Assembly: GCA_039630355.1 (NCBI GenBank)
Contig: JBCNVF010000093.1
Location: 1 to 59,354, forward strand
Source of the DNA: Brevinematia bacterium
GTDB taxonomy: Bacteria > Spirochaetota > Brevinematia > DTOW01
Reading direction: 5' to 3'
Length of the DNA: 59,354 bases
The position numbers and the translations under genes are program-made. Below are positions 25,965 through 33,947 of the stretch, one piece after another (the first letter of the stretch is position 1; every line of letters begins with the position of its first letter). The notes beneath the pieces were generated by a model. The model did no database searches and had not been told where the DNA came from. It saw nothing but the letters and a program-made list of their open reading frames with translations.

Positions 25965-26164
25965 AGGTTAGTTACCTCAGGTATTTTTTAAGAAGGTTAT
26001 GTTAGGTATTTTTAGAATTCTCTCTTTCACTTTTATTTTCCCTTTTGCTTTAGTTTCTAGGGGAGTTTAAACTTTCCCAAGTTGGAATGTAAGAATACTA
26101 TAATTGGCGGTGTAAGCTTTTCAAGTTTCACTTTTAGTAAGCTCGTTGGAGCAAAATTAGTAGA

Positions 26165-26806
26165 TTAATACTTCGGTTCTGTATTACTTCTTCTTAGGCT
26201 AAAATCCTGCCCTAGTATAACAACTATTCCGCTTAGGTTATCCTTCAGTGATTCATCAAAGATGAAGTTAGAGATATTTGTTATTCCAAGAGTTTTGGAT
26301 ATCTCTTTTACGAGTTTATCGTTATGTGACCTGTTGAGGATAATTGATTTTGGTATATTTGAGATATAGTTGTGGTAGTTTCTTACTCTGAATCCTTCTC
26401 TGATAAGTGTTATTGAGACATTCATGGCTAGATTATTTTCACCCTTTCCATTGAGCACCGTTACATCAGGAGAGCTGAAGGAATAGCAGGAGATTAGTTT
26501 GCTGTCTAGGAACATTTTTACTACTAGATCTGTTGAAGATACCTTTTGTGAAAGTTCAAGTATTTTATTCGTTACATAATCAAATAGAAAGCTATTTTTC
26601 GTATCTGTATCAGTTAAGAATACGAGTATCTCATTATCTCTTAGAAAGATGTTGTTGAAGGAGATAGTAGTTCTGTTATTTGTCAGAGATGATAGTAGGA
26701 CTACTAGTATAGCAGATAGAATGAAGATGAAAAGCAGAGAAACCCAACTTCTTAGTTGTTTCTTTTTAGGTTTTGATCTCTTTCTATATTCGTTTACTGT
26801 TATCAT
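26165..26806 (-). CDS. Membrane-anchored protein with LytR C-terminal domain
   Basis: 213 residues. A basic N-terminus (residues 1-20), then one membrane segment (about 22-42) suggest an inner-membrane anchor with the rest outside the cytoplasm. The C-terminal half matches the LytR_C (LytR/CpsA/Psr C-terminal) domain: DVTVLNGKGENNLAMNVS, GFRVRNYHNY, and the closing VVILGQDF. The catalytic LCP domain is absent, so ligase activity is not expected; cell-wall or envelope binding is plausible. The ATG lies 8 bases below its -10 box. Confidence 0.75.
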   Translation of the reverse strand: MITVNEYRKRSKPKKKQLRSWVSLLFIFILSAILVVLLSSLTNNRTTISFNNIFLRDNEILVFLTDTDTKNSFLFDYVTNKILELSQKVSSTDLVVKMFLDSKLISCYSFSSPDVTVLNGKGENNLAMNVSITLIREGFRVRNYHNYISNIPKSIILNRSHNDKLVKEISKTLGITNISNFIFDESLKDNLSGIVVILGQDFSLRRSNTEPKY

Positions 26807-26814
26807 ATACCAAA

Positions 26815-26843
26815 AGTATATAGGGTATAGCTCTGACCTTCAA
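26815..26843 (-). promoter_or_regulatory. Promoter of the LytR_C-domain gene (leaderless)
   Basis: Minus strand TTGAAG (26838-26843), 17-base spacer, TATACT (26815-26820), 8 bases to the ATG at 26806. Confidence 0.55.
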
Positions 26844-26959
26844 TTTCTGCTTTTTTGTGTTGTACTGTGTAAGAATGACGATGGTAGTAAAGGAGGATTG
26901 AAGACTCTCTTTGTAGGCTTTGATAGGGTAATGGGGTTGAGTAGCATTGAAAGTATGTA

Positions 26960-27138
26960 GTAGGATTTTTCTCTACATTGGGTTTGAGAGATATTTCCGA
27001 TCTTTGTTAGGTTCTGATGGTCAACAACTTGAGTACTTATCAAGGGAGATATTTATAGTCCTGATAGTGATTGCAAGGGTAATGAAAGGGTAGTAAGAAG
27101 AAGAGCTACATCCTGGTGTAAATTTTTAGAATTTATTG
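26960..27138. repeat. Diverged repeat-family copy
   Basis: The right part (GAGCTACATCCTGG, GTAAATTTTTAG, AATTTATTG ending at 27138) aligns with the minus-strand end of the 52855 copy (AACTACATCCTAG...AATTTGTTG). GTACTTATCAAGG near 27034 matches the 54394 copy. The left boundary is uncertain. This and two promoters fill the 400-base gap between 26806 and 27209. Confidence 0.6.
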
Positions 27139-27156
27139 TTCTGGTGATGAAAAATG

Positions 27157-27185
27157 TTGTTTTTGGGAAAGGTATTATATAAAAT
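27157..27185 (+). promoter_or_regulatory. Promoter of the STAS/kinase pair
   Basis: TTGTTT (27157-27162), 17-base spacer, TAAAAT (27180-27185). The predicted start near 27192 leaves a short leader with the GGAGGA ribosome-binding site before the ATG at 27209. Confidence 0.55.
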
Positions 27186-27208
27186 TAATTTCGGAAACGG
27201 AGGAAGAT

Positions 27209-27550
27209 ATGGAAGTAACTAGCGAGATACTGAACAACGATGTAGTTAAGGTTAAGGTGAAGGGAGAACTTAGTATATTCTACATAGATCCTTTTGAGAG
27301 TATAGTTCAGAAGAATATAATAGAGGGCAAAGTGAGATTTATATTTGATTTAACTGAGGTTACATACATTGATTCTATGGGGATAGGTCTTCTTTCTATT
27401 GCTGCCAATAATGCTTATCAGAAGGGTGAGAAAGTTGCGGTTATAGTGACTAATCCTAAGATAAGATATACACTCAATGTTTCAAGGTTACATGATGTTA
27501 TTCAGATTGTAGATAATGAGGAAGAGGCGTTAAAACTTTTTGCTAAATGA
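27209..27550 (+). CDS. STAS-domain anti-sigma factor antagonist
   Basis: 113 residues, one STAS domain of the SpoIIAA/RsbV type. The phosphorylatable-serine motif is YIDSMGIGLL (Ser near 57), preceded by the beta-strand VRFIFDLTEVT. Such proteins bind and relieve an anti-sigma kinase when unphosphorylated. GGAGGA sits 6 bases upstream. The next gene encodes the probable partner kinase. No sigma factor or PP2C phosphatase lies beside them, so the downstream target is unknown. Confidence 0.88.
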   Translation: MEVTSEILNNDVVKVKVKGELSIFYIDPFESIVQKNIIEGKVRFIFDLTEVTYIDSMGIGLLSIAANNAYQKGEKVAVIVTNPKIRYTLNVSRLHDVIQIVDNEEEALKLFAK

Positions 27551-27565
27551 GAATGGTATTAGGGT

Positions 27566-27994
27566 ATGATATTTAGAAGAAAGATTCTCTCAAACTTTTC
27601 TGAGCTTAGAGAATTAGAGGAGGACTTTGAAAGTTTTTTGAAAGTGAATAGAATTCCTAGTGATATAATTTATGATCTGAAGATGGCAGTGCATGAGTAT
27701 GCGCTTAATGTCATAGAGCATGGGTATCACTGGGCTACGGACAAGGAGATAGAATTTGAGGCTGTTATTGTAGAGAAAGATAGGGTTTTTGAGATTGAGG
27801 TGGTGATTAAGGATAAAGCACCAAAGTTTGAGATATCCAAGGAGAAGATAATAAAGGAAGCAGACTCCAAGAGCTTTAGAGGCAGAGGCTTGATAATGAT
27901 CCTAACTTTTGTTGACGATATAGTCCGTGATTCTAGTTATGATGAGGGTAATAGGGTTATTTTGAAGAAGAAGTTTTCTTTAGGTTTAAAGTAG
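27566..27994 (+). CDS. Anti-sigma factor serine kinase (RsbW/SpoIIAB-like HATPase)
   Basis: 142 residues with a GHKL ATPase fold: the N-box helix KMAVHEYALNVIEHGY near 43-58, a G1-like KDKAPKF region, and the G2-type SFRGRGLIMI near 109-118. It follows the STAS gene by 15 bases, and the pair fits a partner-switching module: the kinase phosphorylates the STAS protein. The partner could be a sigma factor elsewhere or a non-sigma target. Its last 9 bases overlap the convergent CBS gene. Confidence 0.85.
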   Translation: MIFRRKILSNFSELRELEEDFESFLKVNRIPSDIIYDLKMAVHEYALNVIEHGYHWATDKEIEFEAVIVEKDRVFEIEVVIKDKAPKFEISKEKIIKEADSKSFRGRGLIMILTFVDDIVRDSSYDEGNRVILKKKFSLGLK

Positions 27995-28381
27995 CTCCAC
28001 AAAGTATTTCACAACATCTACCATACTGAAAACGCCTACAATTTCTCCCTTGTCGTTGATGACGGGTAGTTTACGTTTATTCTTGGATAGCATGATTTTT
28101 AAGGCATCTTTTATAAGCATATTTTCTTGCAATACTACCTCCTCTTGTTTTTCTATTACTTCTTCAACTGTTATGTCTTTAGCTTTCTCTGGAGCGAATA
28201 TATACTTTACAAGATCAGTAGCGTATACTATTCCCACAGGTTTATCTTTGTCCATAACTATAACTCCGCTTGTTTTCGTTTTTATCATTTTATCTACTGC
28301 TTTTGTTAGGGGGTCCTTAAGTCCTACATGGTATACTGGTGAGACCATAAGATCTTTTACCTTCATTTTTGATAGCTCCAT
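27986..28381 (-). CDS. Tandem CBS-domain protein
   Basis: 131 residues made of two CBS motifs (about 8-62 and 72-130): VKDLMVSPVYHVGLKDPLTKAV and the second with MLIKDALKIML, KLPVINDKGEIVGVFSM (shown in pieces). A stand-alone CBS pair usually binds adenine nucleotides and regulates a partner. No catalytic domain is fused. AGGAGGT precedes the ATG. It diverges from the PilZ-like gene, with a 16-base palindrome between them. Confidence 0.88.
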   Translation of the reverse strand: MELSKMKVKDLMVSPVYHVGLKDPLTKAVDKMIKTKTSGVIVMDKDKPVGIVYATDLVKYIFAPEKAKDITVEEVIEKQEEVVLQENMLIKDALKIMLSKNKRKLPVINDKGEIVGVFSMVDVVKYFVELL

Positions 28382-28404
28382 ACCTGTGACCTCCTAGTTA
28401 GAAA

Positions 28405-28433
28405 ATATAATAGAGAATAATATTAAGTTACAA
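28405..28433 (-). promoter_or_regulatory. Promoter of the CBS-domain gene
   Basis: Minus strand TTGTAA (28428-28433), 17-base spacer, TTATAT (28405-28410). The predicted start is near 28398, with a leader carrying AGGAGGT. The -35 box overlaps the left edge of the palindrome at 28432. Confidence 0.5.
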
Positions 28434-28447
28434 CTCACTTGTGAGTT
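28432..28447. promoter_or_regulatory. 16-base perfect palindrome between divergent genes (possible operator)
   Basis: AACTCAC-TT-GTGAGTT is a perfect inverted repeat. It overlaps the -35 box of the CBS gene and ends at the base before the TTG start of the PilZ-like gene. It could bind a dimeric regulator or fold as an mRNA hairpin at the start codon. Confidence 0.5.
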
Positions 28448-29641
28448 TTGTTGAAAAGAAACTACTTGGGATTTAATATTTCTGTTGTGAGTAGTAGTGA
28501 AAATGTTGTAAACATAATGAAGTTTTTTGTATCTTCCGGCAAAGAAGTAGTTTTGATAATAGATGATCTGAAGGTAAAGGGTAGTGTTGTTAGAATGGAC
28601 GATGTATATTTCTATTTAAAACCTACTGTGTTGCCAGATGTACAAAAGTTTCCCTATGGTGTTAGTTGCTTGATCCCTTATGGTAAAGACTTATTTTTCT
28701 TCAATTCTGAGACTGTTAAGATAGAGGGTGATGAGATATGTGTAATGCTCCCGACTAGTATCGTCAAGAAGCATCACAGGGAGTATGAGAGGTATAATGT
28801 TGAGGGTATGTTGTTTGCAAGCCTTAATTTTGTTAAAGAGATAGATGACAAGGACTTTATAAATAGGTTTCCTTTAGCTATGAGGTCTATGTTTGCTCAA
28901 GGGCTGAGTAGTGTTTCGTATGAGGATATGTTGGGGAAAGCAATAGAGATCCTGAGCGCTCAATTTGGTGCTGCTGTGTTTATAGAGGAATTTTCTCAAC
29001 TGCCTTGGTTGAAGTATTGTAGGTATAATAGGGTTGGTTTGATTGTGCCGGATATGGAGTCAGGAAAGTTTTTAGAACCTATGAGAGTGTATGGTTTTGC
29101 GAGCTATGGTTTTTTTCTTGAGCCTCAGAGGAGGAATATTCTTGATGCCGAGGTAAAGGTTTTTGTTAACTACCACACTTTCAAAGGTTTTAGAGCCTAT
29201 ATTTATGTTCCTATTTTTGTTGTTGATACTTTACTTGGGTATATAATGATAGGCAGTAACGAAACTATTAGCACTGAAAGATTTGAAGACATTTCTAAGC
29301 TTATGAGGATCTTAGGAATAGTGGATTTGGTTGAGCAGTTTTTTTGTTATAATAGGTTTTTTGTTCTTAACGAGCATAGAGACTATCCTATACCGGTAAT
29401 TGACATAAGCTTTGGTGGCGTAAAAATTAAGATAGACAAGCATATCTCATACTTTATAAACGTTGGGGATACTGTTAAGCTCTATTTTAAGATAGGGGGT
29501 AAATTTTTTGAGTTTATTGGTGAGGTTATAAGAGTGGGGTATGAAGGTGGTAACTTTATATCTGCTATAAAGTTTTTGAACATGGACAAAAGTGAGTTTT
29601 TAGTTATAAAGAGATGGTTTGGTGGTTTTGAAAGGTGGTGA
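28448..29641 (+). CDS. PilZ-type c-di-GMP-binding protein with inserted GAF-like region (paralog 1)
   Basis: 397 residues, TTG start. An N-terminal YcgR-like beta domain (about 1-105) leads to an RxxxR motif (R111-E-Y-E-R115). The second PilZ motif DISFGG appears only at residues 319-324. The ~200 residues between look GAF-like (IYVPIFVVDTLLGYIMIG near 252-269), resembling the DUF1577 family. It would sense c-di-GMP and may tie it to motility or secretion; the next genes encode a GspC-like protein and a CRP-like regulator. A same-architecture paralog lies at 48944. No Shine-Dalgarno sequence is seen, so the start is uncertain. Confidence 0.72.
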   Translation: MLKRNYLGFNISVVSSSENVVNIMKFFVSSGKEVVLIIDDLKVKGSVVRMDDVYFYLKPTVLPDVQKFPYGVSCLIPYGKDLFFFNSETVKIEGDEICVMLPTSIVKKHHREYERYNVEGMLFASLNFVKEIDDKDFINRFPLAMRSMFAQGLSSVSYEDMLGKAIEILSAQFGAAVFIEEFSQLPWLKYCRYNRVGLIVPDMESGKFLEPMRVYGFASYGFFLEPQRRNILDAEVKVFVNYHTFKGFRAYIYVPIFVVDTLLGYIMIGSNETISTERFEDISKLMRILGIVDLVEQFFCYNRFFVLNEHRDYPIPVIDISFGGVKIKIDKHISYFINVGDTVKLYFKIGGKFFEFIGEVIRVGYEGGNFISAIKFLNMDKSEFLVIKRWFGGFERW

Positions 29642-29642
29642 G

Positions 29643-30140
29643 ATGGGTGGTAAGTTAGTCAAGTGGTTGCTTGTAGTGATTGTTGTCGGTATATGGGCAA
29701 ATATGTTAAGAGTTTCTATACCGGTATTGATGGAATATTTTACCTATAAAGAGGGTCAAGAGCATAAGATTGGGGTTGAGGGTAATTTTGCAGAGTCTCC
29801 AGGTTTTTATCAAAAGGAAGTTGATATAAATTACATAAGAAACCCCTTTGCTAGGGTAGATAAAGGTGAGAGTAGAGTTGCTAGAGGTAGTAAAAAGCCA
29901 CTCTCGGCAACGCAAGTTTCTAGGAGTAGTACTTATTCTCTTTTTAACCTTAGAGGAACTCTTACTGTCAATAACAAAATGGTGGCAATACTGGAAGGAA
30001 GACAAGATCTTGGAGTAAGTGGAACTTTTTATGTTGCGGAGGGAGAAGAAGTGATGGGTGAGAAAATTGTTGAGATAGGTGAAAACTATGTTATAATATT
30101 TAAAGATGGGGAGAAAATTACTTTGTATGAGGTGAAGTAG
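29643..30140 (+). CDS. GspC/PilP-like single-pass membrane protein
   Basis: 165 residues from the ATG at 29643 (AAGGTGG upstream; the PilZ stop is one base before). One membrane segment (about 6-25), a linker with IRNPFAR near 60, then a ~75-residue beta domain (STYSLFNLRGTLTVNNKMVA, then EKIVEIGENYVIIF) of the type-II-secretion C / pilus assembly P homology region. It would form a periplasmic ring contact. No other secretion gene adjoins it; a GspF is at 38865. Confidence 0.65.
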   Translation: MGGKLVKWLLVVIVVGIWANMLRVSIPVLMEYFTYKEGQEHKIGVEGNFAESPGFYQKEVDINYIRNPFARVDKGESRVARGSKKPLSATQVSRSSTYSLFNLRGTLTVNNKMVAILEGRQDLGVSGTFYVAEGEEVMGEKIVEIGENYVIIFKDGEKITLYEVK

Positions 30141-30141
30141 T

Positions 30142-30765
30142 ATGGATAAGGCGGATCAGCGTTTTGAGGTTAGATTCAATGAGGGTGATATAATATTTTG
30201 CGAGTTTGAGCCTGGTGAGGAGATGTATGTTATAAAAGAGGGTAAAGTCAGAATAACCAAAATTCAGAACAACAAGGAAAAAACCATAGATGTGATAGGC
30301 CCTGGTGAGATATTTGGTGAAATGGCCCTTATTGACAACGACAAAAGAACAGCAACTGTTATTGCTGAGACTGATGTTGTATTGGTGAGAGTTGATAAGG
30401 GTAATTTTGAGATGCTTGCAAAGAACAATCCTCAATGGGCACTGAAGTTAATCAAGAATTTTTCAAGGAGAATTTATGATGCTAGAAGAAAATTAAGAAT
30501 ACTTAGCATAAAGGATGTGGATACCAGGGTTTTGGAGACTTTGATTATGTTATCGGAGGGAATAGCTAAGGAGGATGAAAAAACTGTTGTTATTAATACT
30601 TCTGCCGAAGACATTGCGCATTGGTGTGGTATTTCAATTAGGGAAGCTGAGGATATTCTAAGTAGGTATGCTAGGATGGCAAAGATTTCTTTTGAGAAGG
30701 AGGGGATAAGAATTAATAACATAAATGACCTTAAAAGGCTGTCACAGAACAAGCAGAAGTTATAG
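30142..30765 (+). CDS. CRP/FNR-family cyclic-nucleotide-binding regulator
   Basis: 207 residues. The N-terminal cNMP-binding beta-roll shows FNEGDIIFCEFEPGEEMYV and the phosphate-binding cassette GEIFGEMALIDNDKRTATV (near 55-73). A long C-helix (near 105-125) leads to a C-terminal winged-helix region (TSAEDIAHWCGISIREAEDI near 153-172) that would read DNA. The ligand cannot be deduced. It lies 1 base after the GspC-like gene and 9 bases before mutS2. Confidence 0.85.
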   Translation: MDKADQRFEVRFNEGDIIFCEFEPGEEMYVIKEGKVRITKIQNNKEKTIDVIGPGEIFGEMALIDNDKRTATVIAETDVVLVRVDKGNFEMLAKNNPQWALKLIKNFSRRIYDARRKLRILSIKDVDTRVLETLIMLSEGIAKEDEKTVVINTSAEDIAHWCGISIREAEDILSRYARMAKISFEKEGIRINNINDLKRLSQNKQKL

Positions 30766-30774
30766 CTTAGTTTT

Positions 30775-32838
30775 ATGAAACAGGAGTATTTCACAGATTT
30801 GGAGTTTGATAAACTTCTAGAAATTGTAGCAGGATATTGTTTCACTGAAGAAGGTAGAAGAAAAGTTTTATCCTTGAGACCCTTTGCATTCACTATGAAG
30901 TATTCCGATGCAATACAAATGGTAAACTATAGGCATTCAGTTATATCTAAGGCTAGGTTGATTTGTAGTCATATAAGGATTCCTTCAATACCCTACGAGA
31001 TTGTAGAAATATGGAAAAAGGCTTCAAAGGAAGGAAGCATCATTTTACCTAAGCAAATATACGAGATATACGAGTTTTTGAGATCGTTTAGAGAACTGGT
31101 GTTGTTTATTGATAACTTGAGTGATGAGTTTGAAGTTCTCAAAGAGCTTGTTGAAATTGATCTTGAGTATTTTTACGAGAAATTTGGTGAGATAGAGGAT
31201 GTAGTAAGAAGGAGTATAGATCGTGATGGTGCGATACTAAGAAGCGCTAGTACTAGGCTTGACAAGATACTCTCAGAGAAGGAAAGGATTGAAACTACTG
31301 TCGTTAGGTTATTGACCAATTTTGTAAACGAGCCAGAGAACGAGGAATTTCTGCAAGAGAAGTTTGTAACTATCAGGAATAACAGGTTTGTTATACCAGT
31401 TAAGATGGGATATATTAATGCTATTGATGGTTTTGTGCAAGATATTTCTTCAACGGGTCATACTGCATTTATAGAACCTCGTTTTGTGCAGTCTTATACG
31501 GTTAGGTATCTTGAGCTTATAGATGAGGAGAGGAGGGAAGTAGAGAGGATTCTTAGAGAGATTACGTCAAGGATAGGAGAGATTTCAGAGCTTGCTGATT
31601 CAATTGTTGAGATTATAGGGAGGTTTGATGAGATTCAGGCATTAGCTAGGTATGCAAATACTACAAACTCCAATAGACCTAGATTATCCTCAAAGCCAGT
31701 TGTGAAGCTTATAGATGCCAGACATCCTTTTCTAAGAGATCCGGTTCCTATTACTGTTGAGATCGGTGATGGTGAAGAAAGTTTTGGGGGACTTATTATC
31801 TCTGGTCCCAATACCTCGGGTAAGACGGTTTCTATAAAGACTCTGGGTCTTTTGACAGTTATGGCTTTATCAGGTATGCTTATTCCTGCAAGTGGTGATT
31901 CTGTCATAGGTTACTTTGATAAGATTCTTACCGATATAGGTGATTCGCAGAGTATTGAGAAAAATCTTTCAACTTTCTCGGCACATATTGCTAGAGTGAA
32001 TGAGATAGTAGCTCTTGCTGATAGAAATTCTTTGGTGATACTTGATGAGCTAGGGACGGGAACTGATCCTAGGGAGGGAGAAGCACTCGCAGTTGCTATT
32101 CTCAGATTTCTTTCAGAAAAGAAGGCAAAAATAGCGGTTGCTACACATTATGCGCTGGTTAAAAAGCTTCCGCTCTCTTGTGAATATTTTAGAAATGCTT
32201 ATATGGAGTTTGATGGTAATACTCTCAAACCGCTGTATAGGGTTGTTTTTGGGATGCCGGGTAGTAGTAATGCTATTCTTATAGCTAGTAAGCTGGGATT
32301 GAAAGATGAGATAGTGCAAAATGCGCTGAGAGTTATGGTTGAGGGGGTAGATGTTTATGAGAAGTTTGTAATTGAGGTGCAGAATGAGAGAAGAGAGATA
32401 CAGAAGTTGAAAGAGGAACTTAAGGAAAAAATAGATGAGCTTGAAAAGTTGAGAAAGGAATACAAGGTGAAAATAAGTGAGCTAGAGGAAAAACTTGAGA
32501 AGATAAGGCGAAAAGAGGTAAATTCACTACTTTCTGACATTTACGAGGCAAAGACTTTGGTTTCAAAAATAAGGGAGAGGTTGATTTCTGAGAAGGTTTC
32601 TCAAAAGGAGCTTGAGAGTATGAATCAGGAACTTATGAGGGTTGACTTAGAGATGAGAGAAGGAAGAAGGGTATCGGAACTTGTGAAAGTAAAAGAGCCA
32701 AAGATTGGTGATAGGGTGCTTTTGGGTAGATTTGGGCAAGAAGGAACTATATCCAAAATATATGGAGATGGGAAAGTGGAAGTACATGTAGGTAAGCTTA
32801 AGATGATTACAGATGTAAGTGATCTCTTTGAGCCTTAA
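30775..32838 (+). CDS. mutS2: MutS2 ATPase lacking the C-terminal Smr nuclease domain
   Basis: 687 residues. Core and lever regions are followed by an ABC-type ATPase: Walker A SGPNTSGKTVS (near 340-350), ESISTFSAH-like signature NLSTFSAHIARV, Walker B SLVILDELGTGTDP, and ATHYALVKKL. A long coiled coil (about 510-625) and a small KOW-like beta domain (KIGDRVLLGRFGQEGTISKI) end the protein. Full-length MutS2 (~750-800 residues) then has an Smr endonuclease domain with LDLRG; here the frame stops right after the KOW-like part, and no remnant follows. It would act on recombination intermediates or collided ribosomes, without its own nuclease. Confidence 0.9.
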   Translation: MKQEYFTDLEFDKLLEIVAGYCFTEEGRRKVLSLRPFAFTMKYSDAIQMVNYRHSVISKARLICSHIRIPSIPYEIVEIWKKASKEGSIILPKQIYEIYEFLRSFRELVLFIDNLSDEFEVLKELVEIDLEYFYEKFGEIEDVVRRSIDRDGAILRSASTRLDKILSEKERIETTVVRLLTNFVNEPENEEFLQEKFVTIRNNRFVIPVKMGYINAIDGFVQDISSTGHTAFIEPRFVQSYTVRYLELIDEERREVERILREITSRIGEISELADSIVEIIGRFDEIQALARYANTTNSNRPRLSSKPVVKLIDARHPFLRDPVPITVEIGDGEESFGGLIISGPNTSGKTVSIKTLGLLTVMALSGMLIPASGDSVIGYFDKILTDIGDSQSIEKNLSTFSAHIARVNEIVALADRNSLVILDELGTGTDPREGEALAVAILRFLSEKKAKIAVATHYALVKKLPLSCEYFRNAYMEFDGNTLKPLYRVVFGMPGSSNAILIASKLGLKDEIVQNALRVMVEGVDVYEKFVIEVQNERREIQKLKEELKEKIDELEKLRKEYKVKISELEEKLEKIRRKEVNSLLSDIYEAKTLVSKIRERLISEKVSQKELESMNQELMRVDLEMREGRRVSELVKVKEPKIGDRVLLGRFGQEGTISKIYGDGKVEVHVGKLKMITDVSDLFEP

Positions 32839-32921
32839 AGTTTGGTGTTGGATTTTACGATCCTTTGTAATGGTTGTTATAGCGAAGGAGTTGTAAAAGA
32901 GATTTTTGTTTGAAAGGATGC

Positions 32922-32950
32922 TTGACAATTGCAGAAGATTTATAAATAAT
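32922..32950 (+). promoter_or_regulatory. Promoter of the HEAT-repeat gene
   Basis: TTGACA (32922-32927, perfect consensus), 17-base spacer, AATAAT (32945-32950). The leader contains AAGGAG before the ATG at 32974. Confidence 0.55.
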
Positions 32951-32973
32951 TTTATTATACAAGGAGTAGGGAT

Positions 32974-33684
32974 ATGAGGCAACTTTACTGTTTAATCGTT
33001 GTTGTAAGTCTTCTCTTGTTGAGTATTCTTGGATTTGCTGTTCACAACTACCCTGAAAAGAAGGACTTGGAAAAATATTTTGAGAGCCTTCCTATTAACG
33101 AAAATTCAATTGACGAGCTATGCAATGCTGCTATGAATAGTGATGATGAAGTTGTCAAAACCTTGGCTATAAGAAGGCTCGGTGATATGTTTGAGAAAGG
33201 TGCTAAAAAAAGTATTTCTGAGAAGCATTATAAGAAGGTTATAGATACTCTTATTGCAGGCCTTGAGGAAGGAAATGATAGGATAGTCAGGGTTGGGGCT
33301 AGACAGGTAAATCCTTTCTGGGAGGTTAGGTCGGCTGCAGCTAATGCTCTTGCGAAAGTAAATGACCCATCAACAGTGCCAAACATGATTAAGGCTCTTA
33401 GGTATGATCAAGACCCAATAGTAAAAAGAAATGTTGCCTTGGGGTTAGGGAAAATGAAAGCTAAGGAGGCAGTTCCAGCTTTGATAGATGTCCTAGAAAC
33501 AACTCCTGATCAGGGACTTGCAGCAGATATTGTTAAGGCTTTGGGAGAAATTGGCGATAGAAGAGCCTTTGGTGCTCTAATTAAAGTCATACGAGGAAAT
33601 TTCATGCCTAAAGTCAAAGAAATGGCTCAAGAGTCTCTTGAAAAAATACAATGGGCTGAAGAGCCAGAAGAAGTTATAAGATAA
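32974..33684 (+). CDS. Exported HEAT-repeat protein
   Basis: 236 residues with a signal peptide (about 1-23, LIVVVSLLLLSILGFA). The rest is helical with repeated HEAT/PBS-lyase-like units: EVRSAAANALAKVND, IVKRNVALGLGKMKAKEAVPALIDVL (in pieces), ADIVKALGEIGDRRAFGALIKV. Such scaffolds mediate protein contacts; here the signal puts it in the periplasm. No clear partner is adjacent. AAGGAG sits upstream. Function unknown. Confidence 0.8.
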   Translation: MRQLYCLIVVVSLLLLSILGFAVHNYPEKKDLEKYFESLPINENSIDELCNAAMNSDDEVVKTLAIRRLGDMFEKGAKKSISEKHYKKVIDTLIAGLEEGNDRIVRVGARQVNPFWEVRSAAANALAKVNDPSTVPNMIKALRYDQDPIVKRNVALGLGKMKAKEAVPALIDVLETTPDQGLAADIVKALGEIGDRRAFGALIKVIRGNFMPKVKEMAQESLEKIQWAEEPEEVIR

Positions 33685-33906
33685 AACATAATGTGTGTAT
33701 TTTTTATATAGTAGTTACTTTTTATACATCCTATAAGTTACACAGTGGTGAGTTGAGAAAGTTTTATTTTCTATTTAAGGTTCTTGTTTTGCGCTTTGTT
33801 TGGAGTTAGGTATTTGGAGGGGTGGTTTAGTTTGTTCACTATTAAGGTATTTCTTGATCTTCTTTCTGAAGATAAAGTTTTGTTTGTGGTTTTTGTTTTG
33901 AAGAAG
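33685..33906. other. Upstream region of the grpE-dnaK operon
   Basis: There is no gene in these ~220 bases. Around 33785-33845 a T/G-rich stretch (GTTTTGCGCTTTGTTTGG) resembles one at 38600-38660 (GTTTTATGCTTTGTTTTTGG), perhaps old repeat-family debris. If the sigma-54 element downstream is real, activator-binding sites should lie in this region; I could not identify one. Confidence 0.4.
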
Positions 33907-33923
33907 TTGGCACGTTGTTTGCA
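33907..33923 (+). promoter_or_regulatory. Sigma-54 (-24/-12) promoter of grpE-dnaK
   Basis: TTGGCACGTTGTTTGCA matches the sigma-54 consensus YTGGCACGRNNNTTGCW at every defined position except the R (T here). GG and GC are 10 bases apart as required. The -12 C is at 33922, so transcription should start near 33934, 14 bases before the grpE ATG, with GGAGG in between. Confidence 0.75.
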
Positions 33924-33947
33924 TCACTAAGAATATTGGAGGCTGAT

